Of a stretch of 64,000 bases of DNA, positions 1-8,327 are shown piece after piece. The notes beneath the pieces are model-generated. The model searched no databases. It saw only the letters and a program-made list of their open reading frames with translations, and was not told the DNA's origin. A program made the translations under genes and the position numbers. Each line of letters begins with the position of its first letter. Position 1 is the stretch's first letter. The DNA comes from a virus, in IMG/VR virus record IMGVR_UViG_3300024306_000023, positions 1 through 64,000 of that record; one strand, written 5' to 3'.

Positions 1-560
1 TACCTTGTGCTCCAGTAGTACCCTGAGATCCTGTAGTACCTTGTGCTCCAGTAGTACCCTGAGATCCTGTAGTACCTTGTGCTCCAGTAGTACCCTGAGA
101 TCCTGTAGTACCTTGTGCTCCAGTAGTACCCTGAGATCCTGTAGTACCTTGTGCTCCAGTAGTACCCTGAGATCCTGTAGTACCTTGTGCTCCAGTAGTT
201 CCTTGTGCTCCAGTAGTTCCTTGAGTTCCGGTAGTGCCTTGAGATCCTGTAGTTCCTTGGGTTCCATCAGTACCTTGAGTTCCTGTGGTTCCTTGAGATC
301 CGGTAGTGCCCTGAGAACCTGTAGCACCTTGAGTTCCAGTAGTACCCTGAGATCCTGTAGTGCCTTGAGTACCTGTAGATCCTTGAGTTCCGGTGGTTCC
401 TTGAGTTCCAGTGGATCCTTGAGATCCTTCAGTACCTTGTGCTCCAGTAGTACCCTGAGATCCAGTGGATCCTTGAGATCCTTCAGTACCTTGTGCTCCA
501 GTAGTACCCTGAGATCCTGTAGTACCTTGTGCTCCAGTAGTACCCTGAGATCCTGTAGTA
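1..560. repeat. Tandem 36-bp (12-codon) collagen-type coding repeats
   Basis: Near-exact head-to-tail 36-bp units encode [12 protein letters not shown]-type triplets on the minus strand. Units in the first ~190 bp look essentially identical, and units toward 560 are diverged. The frame is preserved, as expected of a repeat that expands and contracts in 9- or 36-bp steps. Confidence 0.8.
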
Positions 561-988
561 CCCTGAGGACCTACTTGCTGAGTAAATGTAACATCTGCAG
601 TAGTACCATTTGCAGATGCGGTTACTCCTAGACCAATAAAATTAATTGAAGTAAAAGTTGTACCTATACCAACACCTTCTTCTTTTATCTGAATTCCAGT
701 AAGAGAATTATTGATAATTTGAGTAATGGTTTGAATACTATCAATATCTTGCCAATCTACACCAGTATTTGTAGATACTAAAATCTGTCCAGTATTTCCT
801 GATGAATTATCTTTATCATAAACAGCGCCACGAACTCTAACACCACCATTTACATCTAACGATGTAGTTGCATTTGTGGTTCCAATACCAACCTTACCAG
901 TAACCTCAAGTACTGTATTACTCTCGGTATAAGAAGAAATACCAATCTTAAGATTTTTTTGACGGTTGCTGATATATCCTTTTGGCAT
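1..988 (-). CDS. Collagen-like tail fiber / virion surface protein (C-terminus beyond window)
   Basis: The minus-strand frame is open from an ATG at 988 to the left window edge with no stop, so the C-terminus is missing. The first ~140 residues are non-repetitive and include [11 protein letters not shown] and [10 protein letters not shown], a fiber-type motif also found in S74-chaperone fibers. From about residue 142 the protein becomes a long run of Gly-X-Y triplets ([12 protein letters not shown]), typical of phage collagen-like fiber stalks. The role as a trimeric stalk is inferred from the family. It is the first of a block of surface proteins extending rightward. Because the end is missing, I cannot say whether an S74 or adhesin domain follows. 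The open plus-strand frame over the same repeat is a shadow. Confidence 0.75.
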   Translation of the reverse strand, partial: MPKGYISNRQKNLKIGISSYTESNTVLEVTGKVGIGTTNATTSLDVNGGVRVRGAVYDKDNSSGNTGQILVSTNTGVDWQDIDSIQTITQIINNSLTGIQIKEEGVGIGTTFTSINFIGLGVTASANGTTADVTFTQQVGPQGTTGSQGTTGAQGTTGSQGTTGAQGTEGSQGSTGSQGTTGAQGTEGSQGSTGTQGTTGTQGSTGTQGTTGSQGTTGTQGATGSQGTTGSQGTTGTQGTDGTQGTTGSQGTTGTQGTTGAQGTTGAQGTTGSQGTTGAQGTTGSQGTTGAQGTTGSQGTTGAQGTTGSQGTTGAQGTTGSQGTTGAQG

Positions 989-997
989 TGTTCTATA

Positions 998-1327
998 TTA
1001 GTTGAGGGTTTCTAGAATACTTGCAATAAATTTTAAATCGGTTGCATTACTACCTGATAGTACTAATTTATCTCCACTTTCAAGAACTAATTTTCCTGCA
1101 AGAAGATTTGCAGTATCACTTGCAGAAATTGGATAGTTCTTCAACATTTCAGTATCAGTCGAACTTCTTCGATGAAGTAAAGTCACATCAGCAGAGTTTG
1201 CTCCAATATTTGTGACTTGTGCTAAAAGAACTACGCCAGTATATCCAACTGGAGCAGTGTATACCTCCGTTGGACTTGTTGATACTACTGCGGTAACTGT
1301 TTGGAATACATTGAGTGCTAAAGCCAT
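998..1327 (-). CDS. Small virion structural protein (hypothetical)
   Basis: This is a 109-aa protein beginning MALALNVFQTV, rich in Val, Thr and Ala with no charged linker and no signal peptide. It looks like a compact beta-sandwich (alternating VVSTSPTEVYTAP and GVVLLAQVTNIG strands). It lies 9 nt upstream of the collagen-like fiber gene and 4 nt downstream of the 526-aa gene, so it is probably co-transcribed with surface proteins. Such small beta proteins occur beside tail fibers in cyanomyoviruses. No catalytic motif is visible. The structural role rests on context. Confidence 0.55.
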   Translation of the reverse strand: MALALNVFQTVTAVVSTSPTEVYTAPVGYTGVVLLAQVTNIGANSADVTLLHRRSSTDTEMLKNYPISASDTANLLAGKLVLESGDKLVLSGSNATDLKFIASILETLN

Positions 1328-1331
1328 TTTT

Positions 1332-2912
1332 TTATTCTCCTAATGCGAGTATAAATGGTGTTATTGTAGAGAACAAACTCTTAGAATAGAATGTTCCACT
1401 GATTGTTCCAGTTTGTTGATTTATAACAACACCATCACCTATTCTAAAATTTCCAGATTGATCTGTTGAGGTATAAACAACAAGACCACCATTACGAGCA
1501 TCAGTTTCATTTGCTTGAATTGGTACTCCACCAACAGCAGGAAGAGCACTTGCAATTGTCACCCCACTTCCAATATATTCAAAAGAATGACCAGATGCTA
1601 AAATACGACTTTGTTTAAAAAATGGGACCGTTGTTCCAACACCAACAGCATAAGGAACATTATCAGTTAAAGTAATTGTGCAAATTCCAGAAATTACTGG
1701 AGTGGAACTTTGAATTACATAATATGTTGGAAGTAATGAAATAGATGCAGTTGCAGTGTTAACCCCAACATTTGGTGTAGATATGGTTATTGTTGGAGTG
1801 GTTTCATATCCTCTCCCACTAGAAACAATTTCAATTCCAGTAACACTCCCATTTTTAATTTCTGCAACTGCTTGAGCTTGAACTCCCCAAGAAGTAGATG
1901 GTGGAGAAATTGTAACTGTGGGTGTTGAAGTGTACCCTGTTCCGCCGGATGAAACTACTACTCTTCCAATAGTATTATATAAATTACCAAAATAAACTAC
2001 TTGACCATCAAATGGTCTGGTGTTTCCTAAACCAGCTAAAACAAATTCACTACTATTTGCCGAAGCATATGTAGTGACAATACCTACAAATTGTTCTGAT
2101 CCGACTCCATCTGCAACTAATCCATAATTTCCAAAAGATGAATTTGAGTTTGTTAAATCACAAGCACCACCGGAACCACAATAAACTGCAATATCATTGC
2201 AAATAGTGAAAAGTGAAACTAATTGCGCATAACCATTGTTAGTAATTGAAACACCAATACCACCTTGATTGTATTGAGTATATGAATCAAGAACCATTGA
2301 TTTCAAATCACCGCTCGCATGATTTCCATCAATTTTCATTCCAATGCTATTTGGAATGAAATTAGTACAATTTTGAATATATGGTGATTGTGTGATTGTT
2401 CCAGCACCAACTGGATTAAATGCAAATATTGATTTACCAGAATTCAGAGTGCCTGTATAAGACATCTCTGCAATATAGTTTCCTGTTGTCACATAAAACA
2501 AATCTTGATTTGAATTTTGTGGAGATACTGATACTTCCCTTAGACTATCTCCAACAATTGAAACTTGTTCTGGTAATGAAAGAGGATTATTCTCTACATA
2601 AGATCCAGCACTAACTTTAATAACTGTTCCTGTTGATGCTGCTGTGAGTGCTGCTCCGATTGTTCTTTTTGCGTCTCCAAGTTTTTTTCCTGTGTTGGAG
2701 TCGCTTCCGTCTTGTGTGACATATAAAATATTAGTAACTGTTGCTCCAGCACCGAGTCTTACAATATCGGTGCCAATACCTGCGCGTTCTCTACGAGCAA
2801 ATAACTCTGCATCATAAGTATTAAGTCCTAATTCCCCCAAAGGTAAATCATTTACCGTTGGTTTCTTTCCGGGAACGGCCGATCGTTTAATTCTTAGATT
2901 AGGATTTGTCAT
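1332..2912 (-). CDS. Beta-helix-type virion structural / tail fiber-like protein
   Basis: This is a 526-aa protein. After a short N-terminal region (residues ~1-60, with PLGELGLNTYDAELF), residues ~60-130 match the DUF1565/pectin-lyase-like start of right-handed beta-helices: YVTQDGSDSNTG, then a KRTIGAALTAA helix and IKVSAGSYVENNPL. Long stretches of short beta strands follow, then GY..TPT.TI-type repeats (GTGYTSTPTVTIS, GRGYETTPTITIS) at about 325-380 that recur in the hub protein at 38012-40327. This suggests a trimeric surface or fiber-like virion component. The same N-terminal style appears in the 1818-aa protein at 26287-31743. The gene has a late promoter about 58 nt upstream and a GAGG ribosome-binding site. 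No enzymatic residues can be assigned. Confidence 0.65.
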   Translation of the reverse strand: MTNPNLRIKRSAVPGKKPTVNDLPLGELGLNTYDAELFARRERAGIGTDIVRLGAGATVTNILYVTQDGSDSNTGKKLGDAKRTIGAALTAASTGTVIKVSAGSYVENNPLSLPEQVSIVGDSLREVSVSPQNSNQDLFYVTTGNYIAEMSYTGTLNSGKSIFAFNPVGAGTITQSPYIQNCTNFIPNSIGMKIDGNHASGDLKSMVLDSYTQYNQGGIGVSITNNGYAQLVSLFTICNDIAVYCGSGGACDLTNSNSSFGNYGLVADGVGSEQFVGIVTTYASANSSEFVLAGLGNTRPFDGQVVYFGNLYNTIGRVVVSSGGTGYTSTPTVTISPPSTSWGVQAQAVAEIKNGSVTGIEIVSSGRGYETTPTITISTPNVGVNTATASISLLPTYYVIQSSTPVISGICTITLTDNVPYAVGVGTTVPFFKQSRILASGHSFEYIGSGVTIASALPAVGGVPIQANETDARNGGLVVYTSTDQSGNFRIGDGVVINQQTGTISGTFYSKSLFSTITPFILALGE

Positions 2913-2945
2913 TCAATCCTCGCATTTTTGGTATTTACCGTAGAA

Positions 2946-2963
2946 AACTCTTATATAAGAGTT
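2946..2963. other. Perfect 18-bp palindrome in the leader of the 526-aa gene
   Basis: The sequence AACTCTTATATAAGAGTT is its own reverse complement. It lies between the late promoter at 2970-2977 and the start codon at 2912. It could be a dyad operator or an RNA hairpin in the 5' leader. Confidence 0.5.
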
Positions 2964-2969
2964 ATTGAT

Positions 2970-2977
2970 TATTTATG
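2970..2977 (-). promoter_or_regulatory. Late promoter box CATAAATA
   Basis: On the minus strand it reads CATAAATA, matching the T4-type/cyanophage late consensus NATAAATA recognised by the gp55-type sigma factor. It overlaps the stop codon of the upstream 63-aa gene and lies ~58 nt before the 526-aa gene. Confidence 0.55.
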
Positions 2978-3164
2978 AAAAATCTTCTTCTTGTTTTGTA
3001 GTTCTTTTTTGTTTTTGTGATAATTTTTCAACTTGCAATTGTAAAGAAGAAACCAATTTATTAAGCTGCTCAATTTGAGTTTCTAATACCACATTACTAT
3101 TATATAATTCAAATGTTTTTTGTTGATATTTTGCAAGAATTGCCTTTAAGTCTTCTTCAGTCAT
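2973..3164 (-). CDS. Small coiled-coil protein (hypothetical)
   Basis: This 63-aa protein begins MTEEDLKAILAKYQQ. Heptad-like spacing of leucines and valines (LETQIEQLNKLVSSLQLQ) predicts one continuous coiled coil, and the C-terminus is Lys/Gln/Glu-rich. I prefer the ATG at 3164 over an in-frame GTG at 3176 because the GTG lies inside the terminator stem. The ATG itself sits in the terminator's T-tract, so a promoter for this gene is unclear and it may depend on readthrough. A very similar small coiled-coil gene sits at 31825-32028 next to the other beta-helix-type protein, suggesting a paired partner or chaperone role. That is inference. Confidence 0.55.
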   Translation of the reverse strand: MTEEDLKAILAKYQQKTFELYNSNVVLETQIEQLNKLVSSLQLQVEKLSQKQKRTTKQEEDFS

Positions 3165-3195
3165 AAAAAAATACACCCAGTTTCCTGGGTGTATT
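3165..3195 (-). terminator. Rho-independent terminator after the 838-aa gene
   Basis: An 11-bp perfect stem (AATACACCCAG / CTGGGTGTATT) with a 4-nt loop is followed on the minus strand by a T7 tract. It starts 20 nt past the stop codon at 3216. Confidence 0.85.
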
Positions 3196-3215
3196 TAGGA
3201 TTATCAAATCAAATA

Positions 3216-5732
3216 TCAGAAAGTACCTGCATCAACGGTGATATTCTCAAGGAATCTTTCAGTTCCTGTGCAGGAAATAACTTGAGATTGTCCAGCACAA
3301 TCATTTACCCAAAGTGAACCGATTTCAATAGGAGCAAAAGTAGAAACTGTGATTTGTGGATTATTAACTCCAGTTCCACCACCATCACTGATTACAGAAC
3401 CAAACTTAAATCTTCCGTCTCCGTGTTCCCATACAACTGCAGATTGCTTTGCGCTATCAGTATAATAGTTGAAGAGAACTCCAAGGTCCCAAGTTGTCGC
3501 AGTTGATGGTGCTGCACCATCAACAATACCAAGTTGAATGGTACGATCTTCTACGGTAAGTGTAGAAGTATTAACTTGAGTTGTGCTACCATTTACATAA
3601 AGATTTCCACTAACAGTTAGGTTTGAAGAAACTCCAACATTACCGGTAGCATCAATTGTAACTGCTTCTGTTCCATTTGAATGTTGGATGGTTGCAGTTT
3701 TAATTGTTGGTGAACTTAATGAAGTACCAACAACAACTGCATTGGGAAGACCAACTGTAATTGTTTGAGCTGAAGTAGATGTTTCAATCTCATTTGCAGT
3801 TCCTGCAATCGTCAGAGTTTGTGAAGTATTGACAGTGCTTGAACCACTATCAGCACTCAATCCAAGAGTTAAATCAATGTTTCCAATTTGTGTATCAACA
3901 TAATCAATAACGGCTGATGAGGTAGGAACTGAAGATGTTGAAGTTCCCGAACCAACTGCAGATGAGAATTGGGTAATACCAACCCCGCTTCCTACAGTAA
4001 GATTGGTTGTAGTTAGAGCAATACTTACATTTACAGTATCTAATTCAGTATGACCAGAAATATCCGCACCACCATTACCATCAATTAATCCAGATACTGT
4101 TGCTATTCCAGACGCATTAATATTTCTAGTAGAAATATCTTCCCCAACAGATGACCCACCAGAAGTAGAACCAATAGTAACAGAACCAACTGTTAATGTT
4201 CCACCAACATAAACCGACTGATTAAATGTTGCAACTCCAGATACAGTGATGGTATCAGAACTATTATCACCAAGATTTACATTTCCTGCAAGAGTGGTAA
4301 TTCCAGCAACATTTAAATTGCCAGTAAAAGAAGCATGTTGTGTAGTAAAGGTGTTTGTTGCTGGATTGTAGTATATACCATTATCGGTATATACAGTTTC
4401 ATTTGTGGCAGAACCATTGTTTGCATCTACAAATGTCACATAATAATTTGCATCGCTATCAGATGCAGTAACAGTTTTAACTTGATCTGCCGAAGATACA
4501 TTACCAACTAAAGAACCATAAAAAGTTGATGCAGTTACTGAGGTGTCACTAATAGTAACTCCAGTTCCGACAGCAAGACGAACACCATTTGCCATCGTGG
4601 TGGTGCCAATAGCAACACCATAATTGAAAGCAAAAGCATCAGTACTAAATCCAAGAGTTCCACTCTTGAACCACATCATTTGCTTGTAAGTATCTGGAAG
4701 TGTATTAATTCCAGAAGAGGCAAATGGAACTAATGGAGTTCCTTCAGTAGATGCAATTGCAACACCTGCATGATTTGCAGTTGTGTCATTTGGTGTTATT
4801 GATGTGGTATATCCAAGAACGATATCCTTATTTTGGATAAAAACATCTTCGCCTAGTAATGTAATTGTGGTTCCACCAACAGTTACATTACCGTTGACAT
4901 TCAAATTAGTATTAATCTGTACACTTCCAGTAAATAATGCACCATCATTACAAACAATAGAACCAAGTGTTGCTACACCATTAGTATAAATATCTGCCCA
5001 TCTTTTTCCAGAAGTACCTAAATTATAACTACCAGTATCACTAGGAATTAAACTCGATTTAAATTCGCCAGCAACTACAATATCGTCAGTATCACTATCA
5101 CCGAGATTAATCTGACCGCCATAAAATGTTACTGCACCATTAAAATATGATGCGCCAGCCACAGAAAGTCCTGCACCAACGCTAAGATTTTTCTCAACAC
5201 CTACGCCACCATCAATTTGAACAGCGCCAGTATTAACATCACCTAAAGTATTGTCAGTTGTATTACTAAATGTAGTAATACCGGAAAAATCAGAATTTGT
5301 ATTTACATCAAATAAAGTTCCATTTACAGTGGTGATGCCAGTTAATGTCGGATTTGAGAAATTACCATTTGTACCACCAACAGTATCCCATGAAAGAGTT
5401 CCGTCTGAAGCAACTTTTAGGAAATATCCGTCAACAATTGAGTTAGTATCTGGAAGAACATATGTACCGACGCCTGCTAGAGAATCGGGTGCTTTTAATG
5501 TAATAAATCCAGATCCATTTGAAGTTCCTTCAACTAGATTGAGTCCACTACCAGTTGAAGTTGTTTCTCTTTTCCAATAACGATGTGAACCAAAGAATTT
5601 ATTAGTTGCTGTGTCTGAGGTTAAACCTACATATAGGTCATAAGTATCTGTTGTAAATCCAGGTTCACCTGCCCTAAGAGCTGGCAGATTAGCAAGAAGA
5701 CCTCTTTTAAACTGTAAAACAGGAGCTGCCAT
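3216..5732 (-). CDS. Large tail fiber-like virion structural protein
   Basis: This is an 838-aa protein. The N-terminus (LQFKRGLLANLPALRAGEPGF, then a TDTYDLYVG motif) matches the widespread phage fiber/receptor-binding N-terminal pattern R-G....LP.L..GE.gf.tDt.dlyvG. The body is many repeated beta elements such as GVATFNQSVYVGGTLTVGSV and NLTVSGNLYVNGSTT, the motif style of trimeric beta-prism/beta-helix fibers. The C-terminus holds a VVWEHGDGRFKFG segment and two cysteines, and has no S74 lysine/serine dyad. It is transcribed from late boxes at 5743-5766 and ends at a strong terminator. A fiber or distal baseplate-attached role is inferred from the N-terminal motif and neighbours. Confidence 0.7.
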   Translation of the reverse strand: MAAPVLQFKRGLLANLPALRAGEPGFTTDTYDLYVGLTSDTATNKFFGSHRYWKRETTSTGSGLNLVEGTSNGSGFITLKAPDSLAGVGTYVLPDTNSIVDGYFLKVASDGTLSWDTVGGTNGNFSNPTLTGITTVNGTLFDVNTNSDFSGITTFSNTTDNTLGDVNTGAVQIDGGVGVEKNLSVGAGLSVAGASYFNGAVTFYGGQINLGDSDTDDIVVAGEFKSSLIPSDTGSYNLGTSGKRWADIYTNGVATLGSIVCNDGALFTGSVQINTNLNVNGNVTVGGTTITLLGEDVFIQNKDIVLGYTTSITPNDTTANHAGVAIASTEGTPLVPFASSGINTLPDTYKQMMWFKSGTLGFSTDAFAFNYGVAIGTTTMANGVRLAVGTGVTISDTSVTASTFYGSLVGNVSSADQVKTVTASDSDANYYVTFVDANNGSATNETVYTDNGIYYNPATNTFTTQHASFTGNLNVAGITTLAGNVNLGDNSSDTITVSGVATFNQSVYVGGTLTVGSVTIGSTSGGSSVGEDISTRNINASGIATVSGLIDGNGGADISGHTELDTVNVSIALTTTNLTVGSGVGITQFSSAVGSGTSTSSVPTSSAVIDYVDTQIGNIDLTLGLSADSGSSTVNTSQTLTIAGTANEIETSTSAQTITVGLPNAVVVGTSLSSPTIKTATIQHSNGTEAVTIDATGNVGVSSNLTVSGNLYVNGSTTQVNTSTLTVEDRTIQLGIVDGAAPSTATTWDLGVLFNYYTDSAKQSAVVWEHGDGRFKFGSVISDGGGTGVNNPQITVSTFAPIEIGSLWVNDCAGQSQVISCTGTERFLENITVDAGTF

Positions 5733-5758
5733 CTTTTTACCGATATTTAGATGTAATA

Positions 5759-5766
5759 TTATTTAG
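5759..5766 (-). promoter_or_regulatory. Late promoter-like box CTAAATAA
   Basis: CTAAATAA lies ~27 nt upstream of the 838-aa gene. A second copy, CTAAATAT, lies at 5743-5750, nearer the start codon. Either could be the functional late box. Confidence 0.4.
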
Positions 5767-5771
5767 TTTTT

Positions 5772-6071
5772 TTAAAAACCTCCCCCGTCCAAATCTATTC
5801 TATTATTAAGATCAACATCTAGTTGATTTTTAAAATCTGTGGGTAATCCTGGTTGTGTTGTTTCTGTAGTTGACGAAGCAGAAAGAACAACATCGGGATT
5901 TACTGCTTTATATTTTCCGGTAGCAGAATCATACATGATAAGGTATTTATCTTTAACTCCAGATACATCAACATCTAGGAGTTCATTTAAAGTTCTTGCC
6001 ATAACTACACCTGATGCTACAGTTGCTTTAATTTTTTGTGCTTGGGATTTTACTCTTACATTGATAGTCAT
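5772..6071 (-). CDS. Conserved-looking small virion protein (hypothetical)
   Basis: This 99-aa protein begins MTINVRVKSQAQKIKATV and ends with the acidic, glycine-rich tail NNRIDLDGGGF. The middle (YLIMYDSATGKYKAVNPDVVL) resembles the 'status quo' linker sequence seen in phage fiber proteins, where a data frame is compared with KY.AV. The start overlaps the end of the upstream 111-aa gene by 4 nt (ATGA-type coupling), so the two are probably translated together. No catalytic residues are visible. Its role is probably fiber or baseplate attachment, from context only. Confidence 0.5.
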   Translation of the reverse strand: MTINVRVKSQAQKIKATVASGVVMARTLNELLDVDVSGVKDKYLIMYDSATGKYKAVNPDVVLSASSTTETTQPGLPTDFKNQLDVDLNNRIDLDGGGF

Positions 6072-6403
6072 ACGGATACAGTTTCCTCTACAATTACATT
6101 TCCTTGTAAAACTTTTGATTTTATACCACCAGAAGATGTAATAATGATGTCATAATAACATCTTCCGCTCGGTAAAGTTGCAGTAACAGCATTACTCATA
6201 GAAATTTTAACTGTACTATCTGATACTGTAGTCAAAGTTGAAAATGTATAAGCAACTCCTGCTGTTGGGTGTTTTCTCAATTTCGCTGTAGTAGTAGCAC
6301 CTGTTAAATTCAATCCCAACCCATCTTCAGCGGTTAGAGAAAAAGTCTCTTCAAAATAAGTTCCCTTATGTATTGTTAAGTTTACCGCAGATACTGCAGC
6401 CAT
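6068..6403 (-). CDS. Small beta-rich virion structural protein (hypothetical)
   Basis: This 111-aa protein begins MAAVSAVNLTIHKGTYFEETF. The pattern 'I.KG..F...f.l...DG..lnLtGat..aklRk' resembles the N-terminal domain found in phage upper-baseplate and fiber proteins that bind the baseplate. The C-terminal GRCYYDIIITSSGGIKSKVLQG is also typical of that beta-sandwich. This gene and the next form a two-gene unit behind a late box at 6427-6434. The structural role is inferred from this pattern and from position. Confidence 0.5.
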   Translation of the reverse strand: MAAVSAVNLTIHKGTYFEETFSLTAEDGLGLNLTGATTTAKLRKHPTAGVAYTFSTLTTVSDSTVKISMSNAVTATLPSGRCYYDIIITSSGGIKSKVLQGNVIVEETVSV

Positions 6404-6426
6404 CTTTTATCTTTAATATTATCAAT

Positions 6427-6434
6427 TATTTATT
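6427..6434 (-). promoter_or_regulatory. Late promoter box AATAAATA
   Basis: AATAAATA lies 24-31 nt upstream of the 111-aa gene and overlaps the stop codon of the DUF6165-like gene. Confidence 0.5.
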
Positions 6435-6792
6435 CCGAATAAAACTTTATCTCTTTGTACTCTGAATTGCAGAGATCATTAATCTTTCTCTTTATCTCTG
6501 CTCTCTTATCATTAGTAATATAAACACTGCGAGCAAGTTCAATAAATCTTTCACCAAAATCTTGTTTCTTTTCCAGTTCTCTTAATTCATCTTCAATCTT
6601 CCAAAGTTTTTGATTCACTTCTCGCAATTCATTCATATACTCAAGAGTGAATTGAGTGATTGTACTTTTAATCAGATTCAATTCATCAAGTTCTTTGAGG
6701 ACATATTCATTGTCGGTGAACAACGATTTAATCTCAAGAATTGAAATCTTATCTAATAGTTCACCAACTGACACTGGAATTGTGATTTTCAT
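6430..6792 (-). CDS. DUF6165-like protein
   Basis: This 120-aa protein begins with MKITIPVSVGELLDKISILEIK, the signature start of the small DUF6165 family (SVGELiDKitILeIK). It is otherwise a helical, charged protein with no membrane segment. Members of this family usually sit next to glycosyltransferase and TPR genes for surface polysaccharides, as here, where it overlaps the GT2-methyltransferase gene by 4 nt. Its biochemical function is unknown. It is the last gene of the glycan-modification run and lies just before virion genes resume. Confidence 0.6.
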   Translation of the reverse strand: MKITIPVSVGELLDKISILEIKSLFTDNEYVLKELDELNLIKSTITQFTLEYMNELREVNQKLWKIEDELRELEKKQDFGERFIELARSVYITNDKRAEIKRKINDLCNSEYKEIKFYSE

Positions 6793-8327
6793 AGAGGATT
6801 ATCTAGATCAAAATTAGACTTAATAAATTCAATAAGTTCTTTATTTTTAGAAGCAACTCCAAGACCAAAAGTATGAGTAAATGTTACTTTTGGTATATCA
6901 AGTTCTTCAAAGAACTTCTTCACTCCATATTGATGACCATTCAATTCTTCAACACAAGTATCGTGGAAAAGAATTACTCCATTCTCTTTTAAGAAAGGAC
7001 TCCAAGTTTCATAATCGTGCTTGACGGATTCATATGCATGATCTCCATCAATATGAAGAATATCAATTTGCTTATCCCAAGTTTTTGCAACATCATCAAA
7101 CAAACCTTTAATGAAAGTTACATTGTCTTTCATAAAGAGTTTCTCTTGTTTATTCAAAACATATTCATAAGATCCCTGTGGAGCTGGACCAGTAAATATA
7201 TCTCCCTCAAAAGTATCAACCCCATAAACATGACCAATACGAGGCATACCAAAACAGAAGGTAGAAAATCCTCTATCAACTCCGAGGTCAACAGTTACTT
7301 CTGGTTTGATTTGAGTTACTAACCATTCAGCAAATTTACGATGTCCTCTCCAACAAGAAGGAACATCTTCCAAATTAGTCAAGAATAATTTATCAATAGC
7401 ATCAATTCTTTCCGAAGAGTGTAGTAAATCTGGATTAAATCCAGTTGCAAAGATTGTAAGATTTGGATTATTCAATCTTGTAGAAAGTTCAAACAAATAT
7501 CCAAATGCTTGTGACAAATGAGAACCTCCCATATTCATTCCTTCACTGACTGCGTGGAATGCATAGTTCATTCCTCGTTGGAAATCACCAGTAGAAAGTA
7601 AGATTTGACTACAACGAATGAAAGCAGTAATTCTAAAACTATCAAAGTATGGTTTAGAAACATTCAAAAACTCTTGACCATATTCAAGTGCTTTCTCTGT
7701 GTTCTTCACATTAAAATAATGATTGAAAATAAACCAAATCCAATACCAGTTGGATGGATCTTTCTTATGCTCTCTTTCACAGATTGAAAAGTAAAAGAGT
7801 TCTTTGTCTATGGTCTTATGAATTTTTTTAGTAATCTTAATTGTTGTATCTACACTATTTGGATTTAAGTATTCTTCTGTTGGAACAAAGTTAGGAACTT
7901 CATGAACAGCATTGACCCAAATATAATTCTTTGTTCTATGAAACCTTGTATGAACCTCATTAGATTGAACTGGATCTCCTTTACCATTATCATCAAATCT
8001 TAAATGATTAAAGGTAGTGAACTCATCAGCAATCACACCAAATCCTTCTGGATAAAACTCATCTACATCTTCATTAAAGTCAAGTGCAAATGCCCAATCA
8101 GTTTCAACATAAGAAAGTGCCTGATTTCTTGCAACTGAAAAATCAAACTCTTCTCTTGTTTGTGGATGCTCATAGACTTTAATACCAGCATCTTTGAGTA
8201 GTTGAACCGTGTTGTCTGTACTTCCAGTATCAACTACAACTACATCGTCAAACTTCTTTGAGTTTTTAAGAAACTTTTCAATATTTTTTTCTTCGTTTTT
8301 TGCAATTGCGTATAGTGTTACTTTCAT
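6789..8327 (-). CDS. GT2 glycosyltransferase fused to a SAM-dependent methyltransferase
   Basis: I use the ATG at 8327, which overlaps the upstream stop as ATGA, giving 512 aa; a TTG 15 nt upstream is less likely. Residues ~1-100 are a GT-A/GT2 domain: MKVTLYAIAKNEEKNIEKFL, then VVVDTGSTDNTVQLL and a FALDFNEDVDEF acceptor/metal region in place of a plain DxD. The middle (~200-290) is helical and TPR-like. The last ~170 residues are a class I methyltransferase resembling the Methyltransf_24 family: TVDLGVDRGFSTF (SAM loop), YGVDTFEGD, then LHIDGDHAYESVKHD and GVILFHDTC. This is probably a bifunctional sugar-transfer and O-methylation enzyme for a surface glycan or virion protein. The substrate cannot be told from sequence. 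Confidence 0.75.
   Translation of the reverse strand: MKVTLYAIAKNEEKNIEKFLKNSKKFDDVVVVDTGSTDNTVQLLKDAGIKVYEHPQTREEFDFSVARNQALSYVETDWAFALDFNEDVDEFYPEGFGVIADEFTTFNHLRFDDNGKGDPVQSNEVHTRFHRTKNYIWVNAVHEVPNFVPTEEYLNPNSVDTTIKITKKIHKTIDKELFYFSICEREHKKDPSNWYWIWFIFNHYFNVKNTEKALEYGQEFLNVSKPYFDSFRITAFIRCSQILLSTGDFQRGMNYAFHAVSEGMNMGGSHLSQAFGYLFELSTRLNNPNLTIFATGFNPDLLHSSERIDAIDKLFLTNLEDVPSCWRGHRKFAEWLVTQIKPEVTVDLGVDRGFSTFCFGMPRIGHVYGVDTFEGDIFTGPAPQGSYEYVLNKQEKLFMKDNVTFIKGLFDDVAKTWDKQIDILHIDGDHAYESVKHDYETWSPFLKENGVILFHDTCVEELNGHQYGVKKFFEELDIPKVTFTHTFGLGVASKNKELIEFIKSNFDLDNPL

Noticed and set aside
1-560. Regular repeats suggestive of a CRISPR array
   Set aside because: The repeat is in frame, has no spacers, and encodes Gly-X-Y triplets on the minus strand; it is a collagen-like stalk.
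5-631. Plus-strand Ser/Cys-rich ORF at the left edge
   Set aside because: It is the antisense reading of the collagen repeats; the minus strand carries a sensible fiber protein.
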